Origin: Fibrobacteria bacterium
GTDB lineage: Bacteria; Fibrobacterota; Fibrobacteria; UBA11236
Direction of reading: 5' to 3'
NCBI GenBank assembly: GCA_021155885.1
Contig: JAJNBB010000043.1
Coordinates: 1-38,835 of the forward strand
Length of the DNA stretch: 38,835 bases
A model generated the notes under the pieces. The model was not told the DNA's origin, ran no database searches, and saw only the letters and a list, made by a program, of their open reading frames with translations. A program made the position numbers and the translations under genes. This document shows positions 16,327 to 24,579 of this stretch, piece by piece. How positions within the stretch are numbered: position 1 is the first letter of the stretch; every line of letters begins with the position of its first letter.

Positions 16327-17073
16327 ATGGCCTCCGCGTTCTTCATCTCCGACCTGCACCTCGGCACGCGCTATGGCGCGGCGGACCGGGGACGCGAGGC
16401 CCGGTTCGAGGAATGGATCCGGAGCCTGACCGGCCGCGCCAGCCACCTCTTTCTGCTGGGCGACATCTTCGAGTTCTGGATGGAATACCGGCACTACGTT
16501 CCCAAGCACCATATGGGCGTGCTGTCGGCCCTGTACGAACTCCGCCGCTCCGGGGTGGAAATCCGTTACGTTGGCGGCAACCACGATTTCAATCTGGGCA
16601 CGTTCTTCCGGGACTCCCTGGGGATCATTACCCACAACGGTCCCTTCGAGGTCACTTTGCAGGGAAAGCGCCTGCTCCTGCTGCACGGGGACGGGCTGAA
16701 TCCCAAGGATTGGAAATACCGCCTCGTCCGCAAGGTACTGCACCATCCCCTGTCGAACTGGGCCTACAAACTCCTGCACCCCGATCTCGGCATGAAGATC
16801 GCGCTGGGAGTCGGCAAGACTTCCCGCGACCAGGAAACACCCGAAAACTACATCGGCAACGACCCCGTCCGTCTCGCGCAGTATGAGGAGGAGGCCCGTT
16901 CGCTCCTGAGGCAAGGCTACGACATCGTCATGCACGGCCACATTCACGTCGGCTTCATCAAGCCGCTCCCCGAGGGCGTCTACGTCAACACGGGCGAGTG
17001 GCTCCAGCGGCTGGAATACGTGGAAATGAGCGATGGGGTCTGTACGCTGCGGACGTACGAAGCGAACAGCTGA
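16327..17073 (+). CDS. lpxH: UDP-2,3-diacylglucosamine diphosphatase (LpxH-type metallophosphoesterase)
   Basis: FFISDLHLG; LFLLGDIFEFWM; YVGGNHDF; LLLLHGDGLNPKDWKYRLVRKVLHHPLSNWAYKLLHPDLG; VMHGHIHV. Confidence 0.88.
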   Translation: MASAFFISDLHLGTRYGAADRGREARFEEWIRSLTGRASHLFLLGDIFEFWMEYRHYVPKHHMGVLSALYELRRSGVEIRYVGGNHDFNLGTFFRDSLGIITHNGPFEVTLQGKRLLLLHGDGLNPKDWKYRLVRKVLHHPLSNWAYKLLHPDLGMKIALGVGKTSRDQETPENYIGNDPVRLAQYEEEARSLLRQGYDIVMHGHIHVGFIKPLPEGVYVNTGEWLQRLEYVEMSDGVCTLRTYEANS

Positions 17074-17150
17074 CAGCCTACAGCGGACAGCCGAACGCAA
17101 TCCGCCGGTACCGGTCCGACCCTAAGCTGTTCTCTGTGCGCTGTCCGCTA
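17064..17150. repeat. Intergenic inverted/word-shuffled repeat, AGCGGACAGC / GAACAGCT words
   Basis: Plus strand 17064-17090 GAACAGCTGACAGCCTACAGCGGACAG; minus strand of 17123-17150 reads TAGCGGACAGCGCACAGAGAACAGCTT. Lies between two convergent stop codons. Confidence 0.75.
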
Positions 17151-17151
17151 G

Positions 17152-18027
17152 TTACAACCCCGCCAGCTCTTTGCGGATGCTTTCCAGCTTCTCGTAGTCT
17201 TCCTGCTGCAGCGCCTCGATCTTCGAGACCAGGAGTTCCAGCTTACGGAGCGTGGGCGCGTCGAAGTCGCGGGCCGATTCGATCAGGTGCAGCACGGCCT
17301 CCGTATCCTCCGGAAAACCGAACTCCTCCATGAACGCCCGGAACTCGGCGATCGACTTGTCATGGTCGCCGTCCCCCCCGCGCGTGTAAATCATGCGCGG
17401 GATCAGGACGGTCAGGAGGTGATGCTTCCAGCCGCCCTCGGGTTCCGGAAGGGACGGCGCGGGCTCGGGATTCTCGATGGTCCGCAGAAGCTGGGCGATC
17501 TCTTTCTCGACCGTCCGGTGCTCCTGCTCGCGGTAGTAGGCCTGGTACAAGATGGGGAACGAATTGACGCAGAGATGGGCGTGGCTAAGCACGGTGAACG
17601 AGCCCAGGTAATAGATGTCGGCGTCGTGCGCCATCATCGCTTCCTCGCTCGCGAAGTACGCCACCTTGGCCGGGATGGGGATGAAGTCGGCGTTCTTCAT
17701 GGAATCCAGGCGCTCCTTGACGGCCTCCGGATCCAGCGCCCCCTCGAGGCCGCCGTTTTCACGGGCCTGCTCGATGACTTCCTGGATGCCCTTCTCCATC
17801 GAGATCCCGAACTCCTTCTTGAAGAAGTCGCGGATGTTGCGCTGGTCGACGTAATTGGCCTGCACGGCCAGCACCCCGTCGCGCACGAGCGCTTCCAGCG
17901 GGGAAGCCTCCGCGTCGGGGGCGCGGGATTCCACGGTACCTTCGATCCGCACGTAGGCGATCAGATGACCGCGCAAATGCCGGGGATCCCCTTTTTTCTG
18001 CTCGACGCCGAGGCCGAAATAGTTCAT
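17152..18027 (-). CDS. Hypothetical protein with C-terminal coiled-coil/UVR-like motif
   Basis: Start MNYFGLGVEQKKGD; C-terminus RKLELLVSKIEALQQEDYEKLESIRKELAGL resembles a UVR motif. The ORF-track extension to 19059 is another frame of the upstream gene. Confidence 0.7.
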   Translation of the reverse strand: MNYFGLGVEQKKGDPRHLRGHLIAYVRIEGTVESRAPDAEASPLEALVRDGVLAVQANYVDQRNIRDFFKKEFGISMEKGIQEVIEQARENGGLEGALDPEAVKERLDSMKNADFIPIPAKVAYFASEEAMMAHDADIYYLGSFTVLSHAHLCVNSFPILYQAYYREQEHRTVEKEIAQLLRTIENPEPAPSLPEPEGGWKHHLLTVLIPRMIYTRGGDGDHDKSIAEFRAFMEEFGFPEDTEAVLHLIESARDFDAPTLRKLELLVSKIEALQQEDYEKLESIRKELAGL

Positions 18028-18118
18028 GACAGCAAAGTAGAAACTACGCGCACGGCCGTTTTGCGTCGTGCGCCGGCGAACCGTTTGAAAATGAAGCGGC
18101 GCGCACGCGCGCCGGCGA

Positions 18119-19124
18119 TCAACGGCCGGGACTGATGCTGGGGCGCCAGCGCGGATTTTTCGAGGACATGTCCACCGAATAGAAATTGCGCTCGAACGGG
18201 GCCGCGTTCTTGCCCAGGTGCTGGAGCAAAAAGCGCGCGATCCACTTCTCGATCGTGCGGGTTCGCCTCGCGGAGCAGCCGGCAGCATTCCACCACGGTG
18301 GAACCCGTGCGCACCATGTCGTCGAGGATGATGACGTCCTTGCCGGCGATCTGGTCCAAAGTGATGTCGGACTTCGCGCCCACCGCCATGCGCACCTGGC
18401 GCTCGCCCACGCGCGACTTCTCCATGACGAGGCACGACGCGCGGGACAGCGAAAGCGACTCGCGCACCTGGTTCACGAAGGGCAGGGCGCCCATGTCGGG
18501 GGCGCAGAGCACGAGGTTGTCGCCGTCCTTGCCGGTCACGACCATGTCCGAGTACTTCAGGTAATCGGCATAGACCTCGTTGGGGATGAGGTTGTAGAAC
18601 TCGCCCCCGAAGGCGCGGCCGAAAAGCTTCTGCACCTTGGAACTGTGGTTGTGCACGGTGATCACGGCGTCGACGCCGGCGTGCTTCAGGAGCTCGGCGT
18701 ACAGCTTGGCGGTGAAGGGCTGGCCGTCGAACTTCTTCAGGTCCTCGACCGAGCGGTTCTCCTCGTCCTCGCCGCGGTGGGGGCCCCGGTCCTGCGCGGA
18801 GAAGAACAGGTCCGGCTCGACCAGGATGACCTTCTTCGCCCCGTTGTCCTTCGCGCCGCGCGCCAGCATCAGCGTGCGCATGGCGAGCGATCCGCGGCTG
18901 TCGTTGGTCGCGGCGGAGCAGATCACCACCGTCTTGCCCTCGAGCGAGCGCCCGATGACGTCCATGTTCCCCTCGTCGCTGATGTAGCGCGGGCAGAACT
19001 CGGTGTTGGCGTAGATCTTCAGCGAGATGAGGTCGGCGATCTCCTCGGTTTGACCGCACATGTGGGCGAGGTCGATGGCGAAAGGATCATCGGAAACGTT
19101 GGAAACGATGAGGGTATCGTTCAT
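18119..19124 (-). pseudogene. prs: Ribose-phosphate pyrophosphokinase-like gene with an apparent single-base frameshift near 18259
   Basis: Frame A from MNDTLIVSNVSDDPFAIDL to KDVIILDDMVRTGSTVVECCRLLREAN (PRPP-binding loop); removing one base restores frame B TIEKWIARFLLQHLGKNAAPFERNFYSVDMSSKNPRWRPSISPGR*, which has protein-like composition and GC-rich third positions. Length 1006 nt = 335 codons + 1. Confidence 0.7.
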
Positions 19125-19135
19125 GGCGTGATTTT

Positions 19136-21658
19136 TCATTCTTCTCCGGCGCGCGCGATCGGGATCGAGGGCGTCTTCCACACGTCGTTGCGGTATTCTT
19201 CGATGGTCCTGTCGGAGGAAAACATACCCATGCGCGCGAGATTCAGCACGGCCTTTCGCGTCCAGGCGTCGGAATCCCGGTAAAGGTCCGAAACCCGGCC
19301 CTGGGCGGCCGCGTAATCGGCGAAATCCGCGAAAAGCATGTATTCATCGTGATGCTCCAGGCCGTCCAGGAAGGGACGGAACAGGCCCGGCTCGTCCGGC
19401 GAGAAGTAACCGGAGCGGAACAGGTCGATCACCGCCTTGAGGGCCGGGTCCTGGGCGAGGACCAGCGCCGGGTTGTACCCGGAGGCCTTGCGGTTGCGCA
19501 CTTCCTCGGCGGTCATCCCGAACAGGAAGAAGTTCTCCTCCCCCACCTGCTCCCGGATCTCGATGTTCGCCCCGTCCAGGGTGCCGATGGTCAGCGCCCC
19601 GTTGATCGCGAACTTCATGTTGCCCGTGCCGCTCGCCTCGGTGCCGGCGGTGGAGATCTGCTCCGAAAGGTCGCTGGCCGGGAAAATTTTCTCCGCCAGC
19701 GAGACCCGGTAGTCCTCCAGGAACACCACCTTGATCAGGTCGCGCGAATCCGGGTCGGCGTTCACCACCGAGGCCACCGAATTGATCATCTTGATGATGA
19801 GCTTGGCGGTCATGTAGCCGGGGGCCGCCTTGCCGCCGAACACGAAGGTGCGCGGCACCATGCCCTTGCCGTTGCCGCTCTTGATCTGGTTGTACAAGTG
19901 GACGATGTGCAGGGCGTTCAGGGCCTGCCGCTTGTATTCGTGGATGCGCTTGATCTGCACGTCGAACATCGACTCGGGATCGACCTCGATGTCCTGGGTG
20001 AAGCGGATCCAGTCCGCCAGCTTTCCCTTGTTGTGACGCTTGATGTCCCTCCAGCGCGACAGGAATTCGGCGTCGTCGGCGAACTTCTCCAGCTCGCGGA
20101 TGCGCCCGAAGTCCTTCACCCAACCGCCGCCGATCTTCTCGGTGATGAGGGAGGACAGCCCCGGGTTGGCCTTGTACAGCCAGCGGCGCGGGGTGACGCC
20201 GTTGGTCTTGTTGTGGAACTTCTCCGGCGTCATGTCGTTGAAGTCCTTGAGCACCTGCGACCTCAGCAACTCGGTGTGCAGCGCGGCCACGCCGTTCACG
20301 GCGTGCGACCCCACCACGGCCAGGTAGGCCATGCGGATCTGGCGGTCGCCCGATTCGTCGATCAGGGACATCCGCTTCAGGCGCTCCGCGTCGCCGGGGT
20401 ACTTCCAGGAGACCTGCTTTAGGAAGCGGTAGTTGATCTCGTAGATGATCTGCAGGTGGCGCGGCAGCAGCCGTCCCAGCAAGTCGACGCCCCACTTTTC
20501 GAGGGCCTCGGGCAGCAAGGTGTGGTTGGTATAGGCGAAGACCCGCGTGGTGATGTCCCAGGCGTGCTCCCACGACATCTCCTCGATGTCGACCAGCAGG
20601 CGCATCAGCTCCGGGATCGAAATCGCCGGGTGGGTGTCGTTCAGCTGGATGGCCGCCTTCTCGGCGAGCTCGCTGCAGTCCTTGTGGAACTTCTTGTGGC
20701 GGCGCAGGATGTCGGACAAAGTGGCCGCGCACATGAAGTACTGCTGCTTGAGGCGCAGCTCCTTGCCGTTCATCGAATTGTCGTTCGGGTACAGCACCTT
20801 CGAGATGCTCTCCGACAGCGAAATGTCCTTGCTCGCCTCGACGTAGTCGCCGCTGTTGAAGTAATGCAGGCCGAACTCGTCGGAGGACTTCGCCGACCAC
20901 AGGCGCAGGGTGTTCACCGTCTCGTTGCCGTAGCCCGGGATCGGCGTGTCGTAGGGGCAGGCCAGCACCGTCTCGGTATCGACCCACTCGAACACCGTCA
21001 CGCCCTGGGCGTTCTTGCGCGAGGATACCCGGCCCTTGAAGTGGATCGGCACCGTGTATTCGGGGCGCGCGATCTCCCAGGGGTTCGGCAACCGCAGCCA
21101 GTTGTCGGGATGCTCGTGCTGGTACCCGTCGCGGATCTTCTGGTGGAACATCCCGTAGTCATAACGGATGCCGTAACCGTAGGCGGGCAGTTCCAGCGTC
21201 GCCATCGAGTCGAGGAAGCAAGCGGCCAGCCGGCCCAGGCCGCCGTTGCCGAGACCGGCCTCCAGTTCCTGGCTGCGCAGCTCCGCGAGGTCCATGCCGA
21301 GATCGTACATCGCCGAACGCGCCGACTCGGCGATGCCGAGGTTGATCAGCGCGTTGCCCAGCGAGCGGCCCATCAGGAATTCCATCGAGATGTAGTAGAT
21401 GCGCCGCGCGTCCTGCAGATAATACGTCTGCTGCGTGCGGATCCAGCGCGAGATCAGCTGGTTGCGGGCGGCGAAGCTCAGCGCCAGGTACTTGTCGTAC
21501 GGGGTCGCCGAATATTTGTCCTTGCCGAGGGTGAACCGCAGATGCTCGAAGAAGGCTTCCTGGATGACCTCCTTGCCGTGCCGCGCCTCATCGGCCTTGG
21601 CGGAGGCCGCGGCTTCATGAGGAACCGCGCGTGTCTTGGATTTAGCGGATGGTGCCAT
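19136..21658 (-). CDS. glgP: Glycogen/starch/alpha-glucan phosphorylase
   Basis: YYISMEFLMGRSLGNALINLG; GLGNGGLGRLAACFLDSMATL; LNDTHPAISIPELMRLL; FHNKTNGVTPRRWL; GTEASGTGNMKFAINGALTIGTLDGANIEI (PLP site). Confidence 0.97.
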   Translation of the reverse strand: MAPSAKSKTRAVPHEAAASAKADEARHGKEVIQEAFFEHLRFTLGKDKYSATPYDKYLALSFAARNQLISRWIRTQQTYYLQDARRIYYISMEFLMGRSLGNALINLGIAESARSAMYDLGMDLAELRSQELEAGLGNGGLGRLAACFLDSMATLELPAYGYGIRYDYGMFHQKIRDGYQHEHPDNWLRLPNPWEIARPEYTVPIHFKGRVSSRKNAQGVTVFEWVDTETVLACPYDTPIPGYGNETVNTLRLWSAKSSDEFGLHYFNSGDYVEASKDISLSESISKVLYPNDNSMNGKELRLKQQYFMCAATLSDILRRHKKFHKDCSELAEKAAIQLNDTHPAISIPELMRLLVDIEEMSWEHAWDITTRVFAYTNHTLLPEALEKWGVDLLGRLLPRHLQIIYEINYRFLKQVSWKYPGDAERLKRMSLIDESGDRQIRMAYLAVVGSHAVNGVAALHTELLRSQVLKDFNDMTPEKFHNKTNGVTPRRWLYKANPGLSSLITEKIGGGWVKDFGRIRELEKFADDAEFLSRWRDIKRHNKGKLADWIRFTQDIEVDPESMFDVQIKRIHEYKRQALNALHIVHLYNQIKSGNGKGMVPRTFVFGGKAAPGYMTAKLIIKMINSVASVVNADPDSRDLIKVVFLEDYRVSLAEKIFPASDLSEQISTAGTEASGTGNMKFAINGALTIGTLDGANIEIREQVGEENFFLFGMTAEEVRNRKASGYNPALVLAQDPALKAVIDLFRSGYFSPDEPGLFRPFLDGLEHHDEYMLFADFADYAAAQGRVSDLYRDSDAWTRKAVLNLARMGMFSSDRTIEEYRNDVWKTPSIPIARAGEE

Positions 21659-21828
21659 TAGAATCTCCCCCTCTGATAGCGACGCGCTGAACCAAGCATA
21701 GCAATTTCGGATTTTGGCTGATTCCCCCTTTTGTCCGGATTCTACAAGAATGCCGGGGCGCCGTCATCACACGTTCCGTACGGTCAATGGCGCCGCTTCC
21801 TTGTAAATTTTGTCATAAAATGGAAACA

Positions 21829-21967
21829 GGAGTTGGGGGTTGGGGGTTTGGGGGTTCGGAGTTGGGCGCTTGATACAGAGCCACGAGAAACATTTTCGTC
21901 GCATATCGGCATCCAGAAAAAGTCGGCGGCGTTTTGTCTTTTCCCCCAACCCCCAACCGCCAACTCC
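21829..21967. repeat. Intergenic inverted repeat, GGAGTTGGGGGTTGGGGGT word type
   Basis: 21829-21854 GGAGTTGGGGGTTGGGGGTTTGGGGG; 21943-21967 on the minus strand GGAGTTGGCGGTTGGGGGTTGGGGG. Confidence 0.85.
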
Positions 21968-21983
21968 AGGCTATCTTAGCCCC

Positions 21984-22736
21984 GTGCTTTCCCCCGAATC
22001 CCACCTGCGGCAACAAGGCCTGACGCCCCTGGCCTGGGATGAAATCCTGACCCTCGTCGAGCAGAAATTGACGCCGACGGAATCGCAAACCTTCCAGCGG
22101 CTGCACCGCGCCTTCGCCGCCTATCCCGCGGCGCACACCGTGCGGGCCTTTTACGACTTCGCCGCGCAGCGGGATCTTCTCGCGCTATTGGCCGGCTTTC
22201 GCTTCGAGCGGCTGGTCGATCTCGCCGGCGCCCTGTCGACGCAAGCCCTCGCGGGCCGGCGCGCCCTCGACTACGGGGCCGGCGGCGGGTACCTGGCGGC
22301 CTACCTCCGCGCCGCGGGCGCCGAGGTGACCGTCGCCGACTTTTCCCCGGCCACGCTCCGCCGCCTCGAGACTCTCGGCTACCCGGTGGTCGCCGGGGAG
22401 GTCCCGCCCGCCCCGGACTTCGACCTCATCCTGTGCGCCGACAGTCTCGGCGAAGTCAACGCCGACGAAGACGACTGGCTCGCCGCCCCCGAAAACCTCG
22501 GGGACCCGAACTATCCCGGAGAACTGAACGCCCGCTACGGCTTCGCCGAAAAGCTGGCGCCCCTGAAATCCCGGCTCGCGGCGAATGGCTTCGTCCTTCT
22601 GTTCGAACCCGTCCGGCACGCTCATTTCTGGCAGGGCGCCGCGCGCGCGCTCGAAGGCGCGGGATGGAAGGCGGAGGTTTTGACCGCGCCGGTGCTGGGG
22701 TTGAAATTACGGACGGGGGACGGGGGACGGGAGTAA
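21984..22736 (+). CDS. Class I SAM-dependent methyltransferase
   Basis: GRRALDYGAGGGYLAAYLRAAGAEVTVADFSPATLRRLETLGYPVV (motif I). Likely GTG start at 21984, downstream of the inverted repeat. Confidence 0.75.
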   Translation: MLSPESHLRQQGLTPLAWDEILTLVEQKLTPTESQTFQRLHRAFAAYPAAHTVRAFYDFAAQRDLLALLAGFRFERLVDLAGALSTQALAGRRALDYGAGGGYLAAYLRAAGAEVTVADFSPATLRRLETLGYPVVAGEVPPAPDFDLILCADSLGEVNADEDDWLAAPENLGDPNYPGELNARYGFAEKLAPLKSRLAANGFVLLFEPVRHAHFWQGAARALEGAGWKAEVLTAPVLGLKLRTGDGGRE

Positions 22737-22799
22737 AGACGAAACTAATATGTTTCGGTTTTTGAGTTCCCCCCGTCCCCCTACCCCCATCCCCCGTCT
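22711..22799. repeat. Intergenic inverted repeat, GACGGGG word type
   Basis: 22711-22733 GGACGGGGGACGGGGGACGGGAG; minus strand of 22769-22799 AGACGGGGGATGGGGGTAGGGGGACGGGGGG. Confidence 0.8.
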
Positions 22800-22844
22800 T
22801 TCTATATTCCCCTTCTCCCAACAACTTTCTCGAAAGGCAACCCC

Positions 22845-23429
22845 ATGGCAGTACTCGTCGGCAAACAGGCCCCGGATTTCACCGAAGCCGCGGCCATCGG
22901 CCAAACCACCAAGACCGTTTCCCTTTCCGATTACAAGGGCAAGAACTACGTCGTCCTGTTCTTCTACCCCCTTGACTTCACCTTCGTCTGCCCCACCGAA
23001 CTGCACGCCTTCCAGGAGTCGCTGAAGGAGTTCGAGAGCCGCGGCGCGGTCGTGCTCGGCGCTTCCGTCGACTCGGCGCACTCGCACATGGCCTGGTTGC
23101 GCACCTCGCGCAACGACGGCGGCATTGAGGGCGTGACCTACCCGATCCTCGCCGACATCCACAAGCGCGTCGCGCGCGCCTACGACGTGCTCGACGAGGC
23201 GGAGGGCATCACCTACCGCGCCTCCTTCGTGATCGACAAGAACGGCGTCGTGCAGGCCCAGGTCGTGCACCATCGCCCGATCGGCCGCAACGTCGAGGAA
23301 GTCCTGCGCCTGCTGGACGCCCTTCAGTACAGCGAGGAGCACGGCGAGGTTTGCCCGGCCAACTGGACCAAGGGCAAGGCCGCCATGAAGGCCACGCGCG
23401 AGGGCGTGACCGGCTACCTCAAGAAATAA
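22845..23429 (+). CDS. 2-Cys peroxiredoxin (AhpC/TSA, Prx1 type)
   Basis: FFYPLDFTFVCPTELHAF (peroxidatic Cys); HGEVCPANW (resolving Cys). Confidence 0.96.
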   Translation: MAVLVGKQAPDFTEAAAIGQTTKTVSLSDYKGKNYVVLFFYPLDFTFVCPTELHAFQESLKEFESRGAVVLGASVDSAHSHMAWLRTSRNDGGIEGVTYPILADIHKRVARAYDVLDEAEGITYRASFVIDKNGVVQAQVVHHRPIGRNVEEVLRLLDALQYSEEHGEVCPANWTKGKAAMKATREGVTGYLKK

Positions 23430-23447
23430 TCCGCCTCGCGGACCCCG

Positions 23448-23482
23448 AAAAAGGCCTTCATCCCCCGGATGAAGGCCTTTTT
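23448..23482. terminator. Bidirectional-type intrinsic terminator
   Basis: AAAAAGGCCTTCATCCCCCGGATGAAGGCCTTTTT. Confidence 0.92.
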
Positions 23483-23502
23483 CGTTTTCGGGACGGGCCG
23501 AG

Positions 23503-23527
23503 CGTTTGAAAAATTCAAACGTTTTTT
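23503..23527 (+). terminator. Second candidate terminator / hairpin
   Basis: CGTTTGAAAAATTCAAACGTTTTTT: 8-bp arms CGTTTGAA/TTCAAACG plus T run. Confidence 0.65.
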
Positions 23528-23604
23528 CCGGTTCCGGCCAACCTGAAACGTCACGGGCGGCAATATTGATAAGGTCCCAAATTCGGGATCAAGGGAGAGA
23601 GACC

Positions 23605-24483
23605 ATGAAAAAATCAATTGCCATCCTCGCGGCGGCCGCGCTGCTGACAGGATGCTTTTCCAACGACAACAACCCAACGGGCAACTCCGCGGGCCGCAGG
23701 CCGGGGCAGATCCAGCTGGTGGCCATGAACGGGCTGGCCAAGGGCGCCGTATCCGGGGCGGCGAGCAGCTACTCCTTCAGCCTCGATACCGCGCGCTCCT
23801 CGTTCCAGCAGTATTTCATCCTGCAGAACACGGGCGACGTCGAGATCACCGACATCGAACTGTCGACCAACAATCCGAACTTCACCTTCAGCCCGTCGCG
23901 CATCGCCTCGCTGCCGCCGTCGGAAGACGCGAGCGTTGTGCAGGTGATCAAGCTGAACGTCGTGCACGGCAAGCGCCTCGACGGGCTGGGCTACGGAAAT
24001 TACCTGACGCCGGGCCTGAACACGGTGACCGCCACCATCGTCGGGGCCACCATCGACGAGGAGAACGAAACCCTCGCGCTGAACGAAAGCGTGACGCTGA
24101 CCACCTTCGCGAAGGTCGCGAAGTTCAGCGTTGTGGCCGGGGACAGCTCCTACCTTCTCACGAGCCTCTGGCACGGCTCCACGTTCGGCCCTCCCATGGG
24201 CAACCCCTCGATCCCCCACTATTACGTGCCCGTGGACTCGGCGCTGAATCCCCTCGGGGAGGTTTTCCTCAAGAATAACGGCAACACGCCCCTCACGGTG
24301 CGCCGCTGGAGCGCGGGTAACCCGTGGGGCGCCCTGTCCGACGTGGTGCTGGCGCCGGACAGCAGCTTCGAGGCCAGCGGCGAGATCCTCGAGCTGGACG
24401 CCGACGGCGCGACCTTCGCCCCGGCGGACCTGCCCATCGGAGCGAACGGGAAGATCCTGTTCATCGTGTACGGCGACCTGTAG
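23605..24483 (+). CDS. Hypothetical lipoprotein with Ig-like/choice-of-anchor-like segments
   Basis: MKKSIAILAAAALLTGCFSNDNN lipobox; beta-rich QQYFILQNTGDVEITDIELSTNNPNFTFSP. Confidence 0.7.
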   Translation: MKKSIAILAAAALLTGCFSNDNNPTGNSAGRRPGQIQLVAMNGLAKGAVSGAASSYSFSLDTARSSFQQYFILQNTGDVEITDIELSTNNPNFTFSPSRIASLPPSEDASVVQVIKLNVVHGKRLDGLGYGNYLTPGLNTVTATIVGATIDEENETLALNESVTLTTFAKVAKFSVVAGDSSYLLTSLWHGSTFGPPMGNPSIPHYYVPVDSALNPLGEVFLKNNGNTPLTVRRWSAGNPWGALSDVVLAPDSSFEASGEILELDADGATFAPADLPIGANGKILFIVYGDL

Positions 24484-24505
24484 CGGCCCACACGGCGCGA
24501 GCACG

Positions 24506-24536
24506 ACCCGGTTTCCGCATGGAGACCGGGTTTTTT
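24506..24536 (+). terminator. Intrinsic terminator after the lipoprotein gene
   Basis: CCCGGTTTCCGCATGGAGACCGGGTTTTTT. Confidence 0.88.
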
Positions 24537-24579
24537 GATTTCAGGAAGCCCTCCCTCCCATTGCTACCTTTGCCCCCGC

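Noticed and set aside
18040-18137. GC-rich hairpin (GTGCGCCGG / CGGCGCGCAC) between the PRPP-synthase-like gene and its downstream gene
   Set aside because: Imperfect and in a GC-rich, possibly still coding region because of the frameshift ambiguity; not called as a separate element.
17152-19059. 635-aa minus ORF joining the hypothetical gene with an R-rich upstream part
   Set aside because: The upstream part is an alternative frame of the PRPP-synthase-like gene; the start at 18027 is more plausible.
215-22799. Reading the word-repeats as a CRISPR array or transposon ends
   Set aside because: No regularly spaced repeats with spacers, no cas genes and no transposase; arms differ in sequence from locus to locus.
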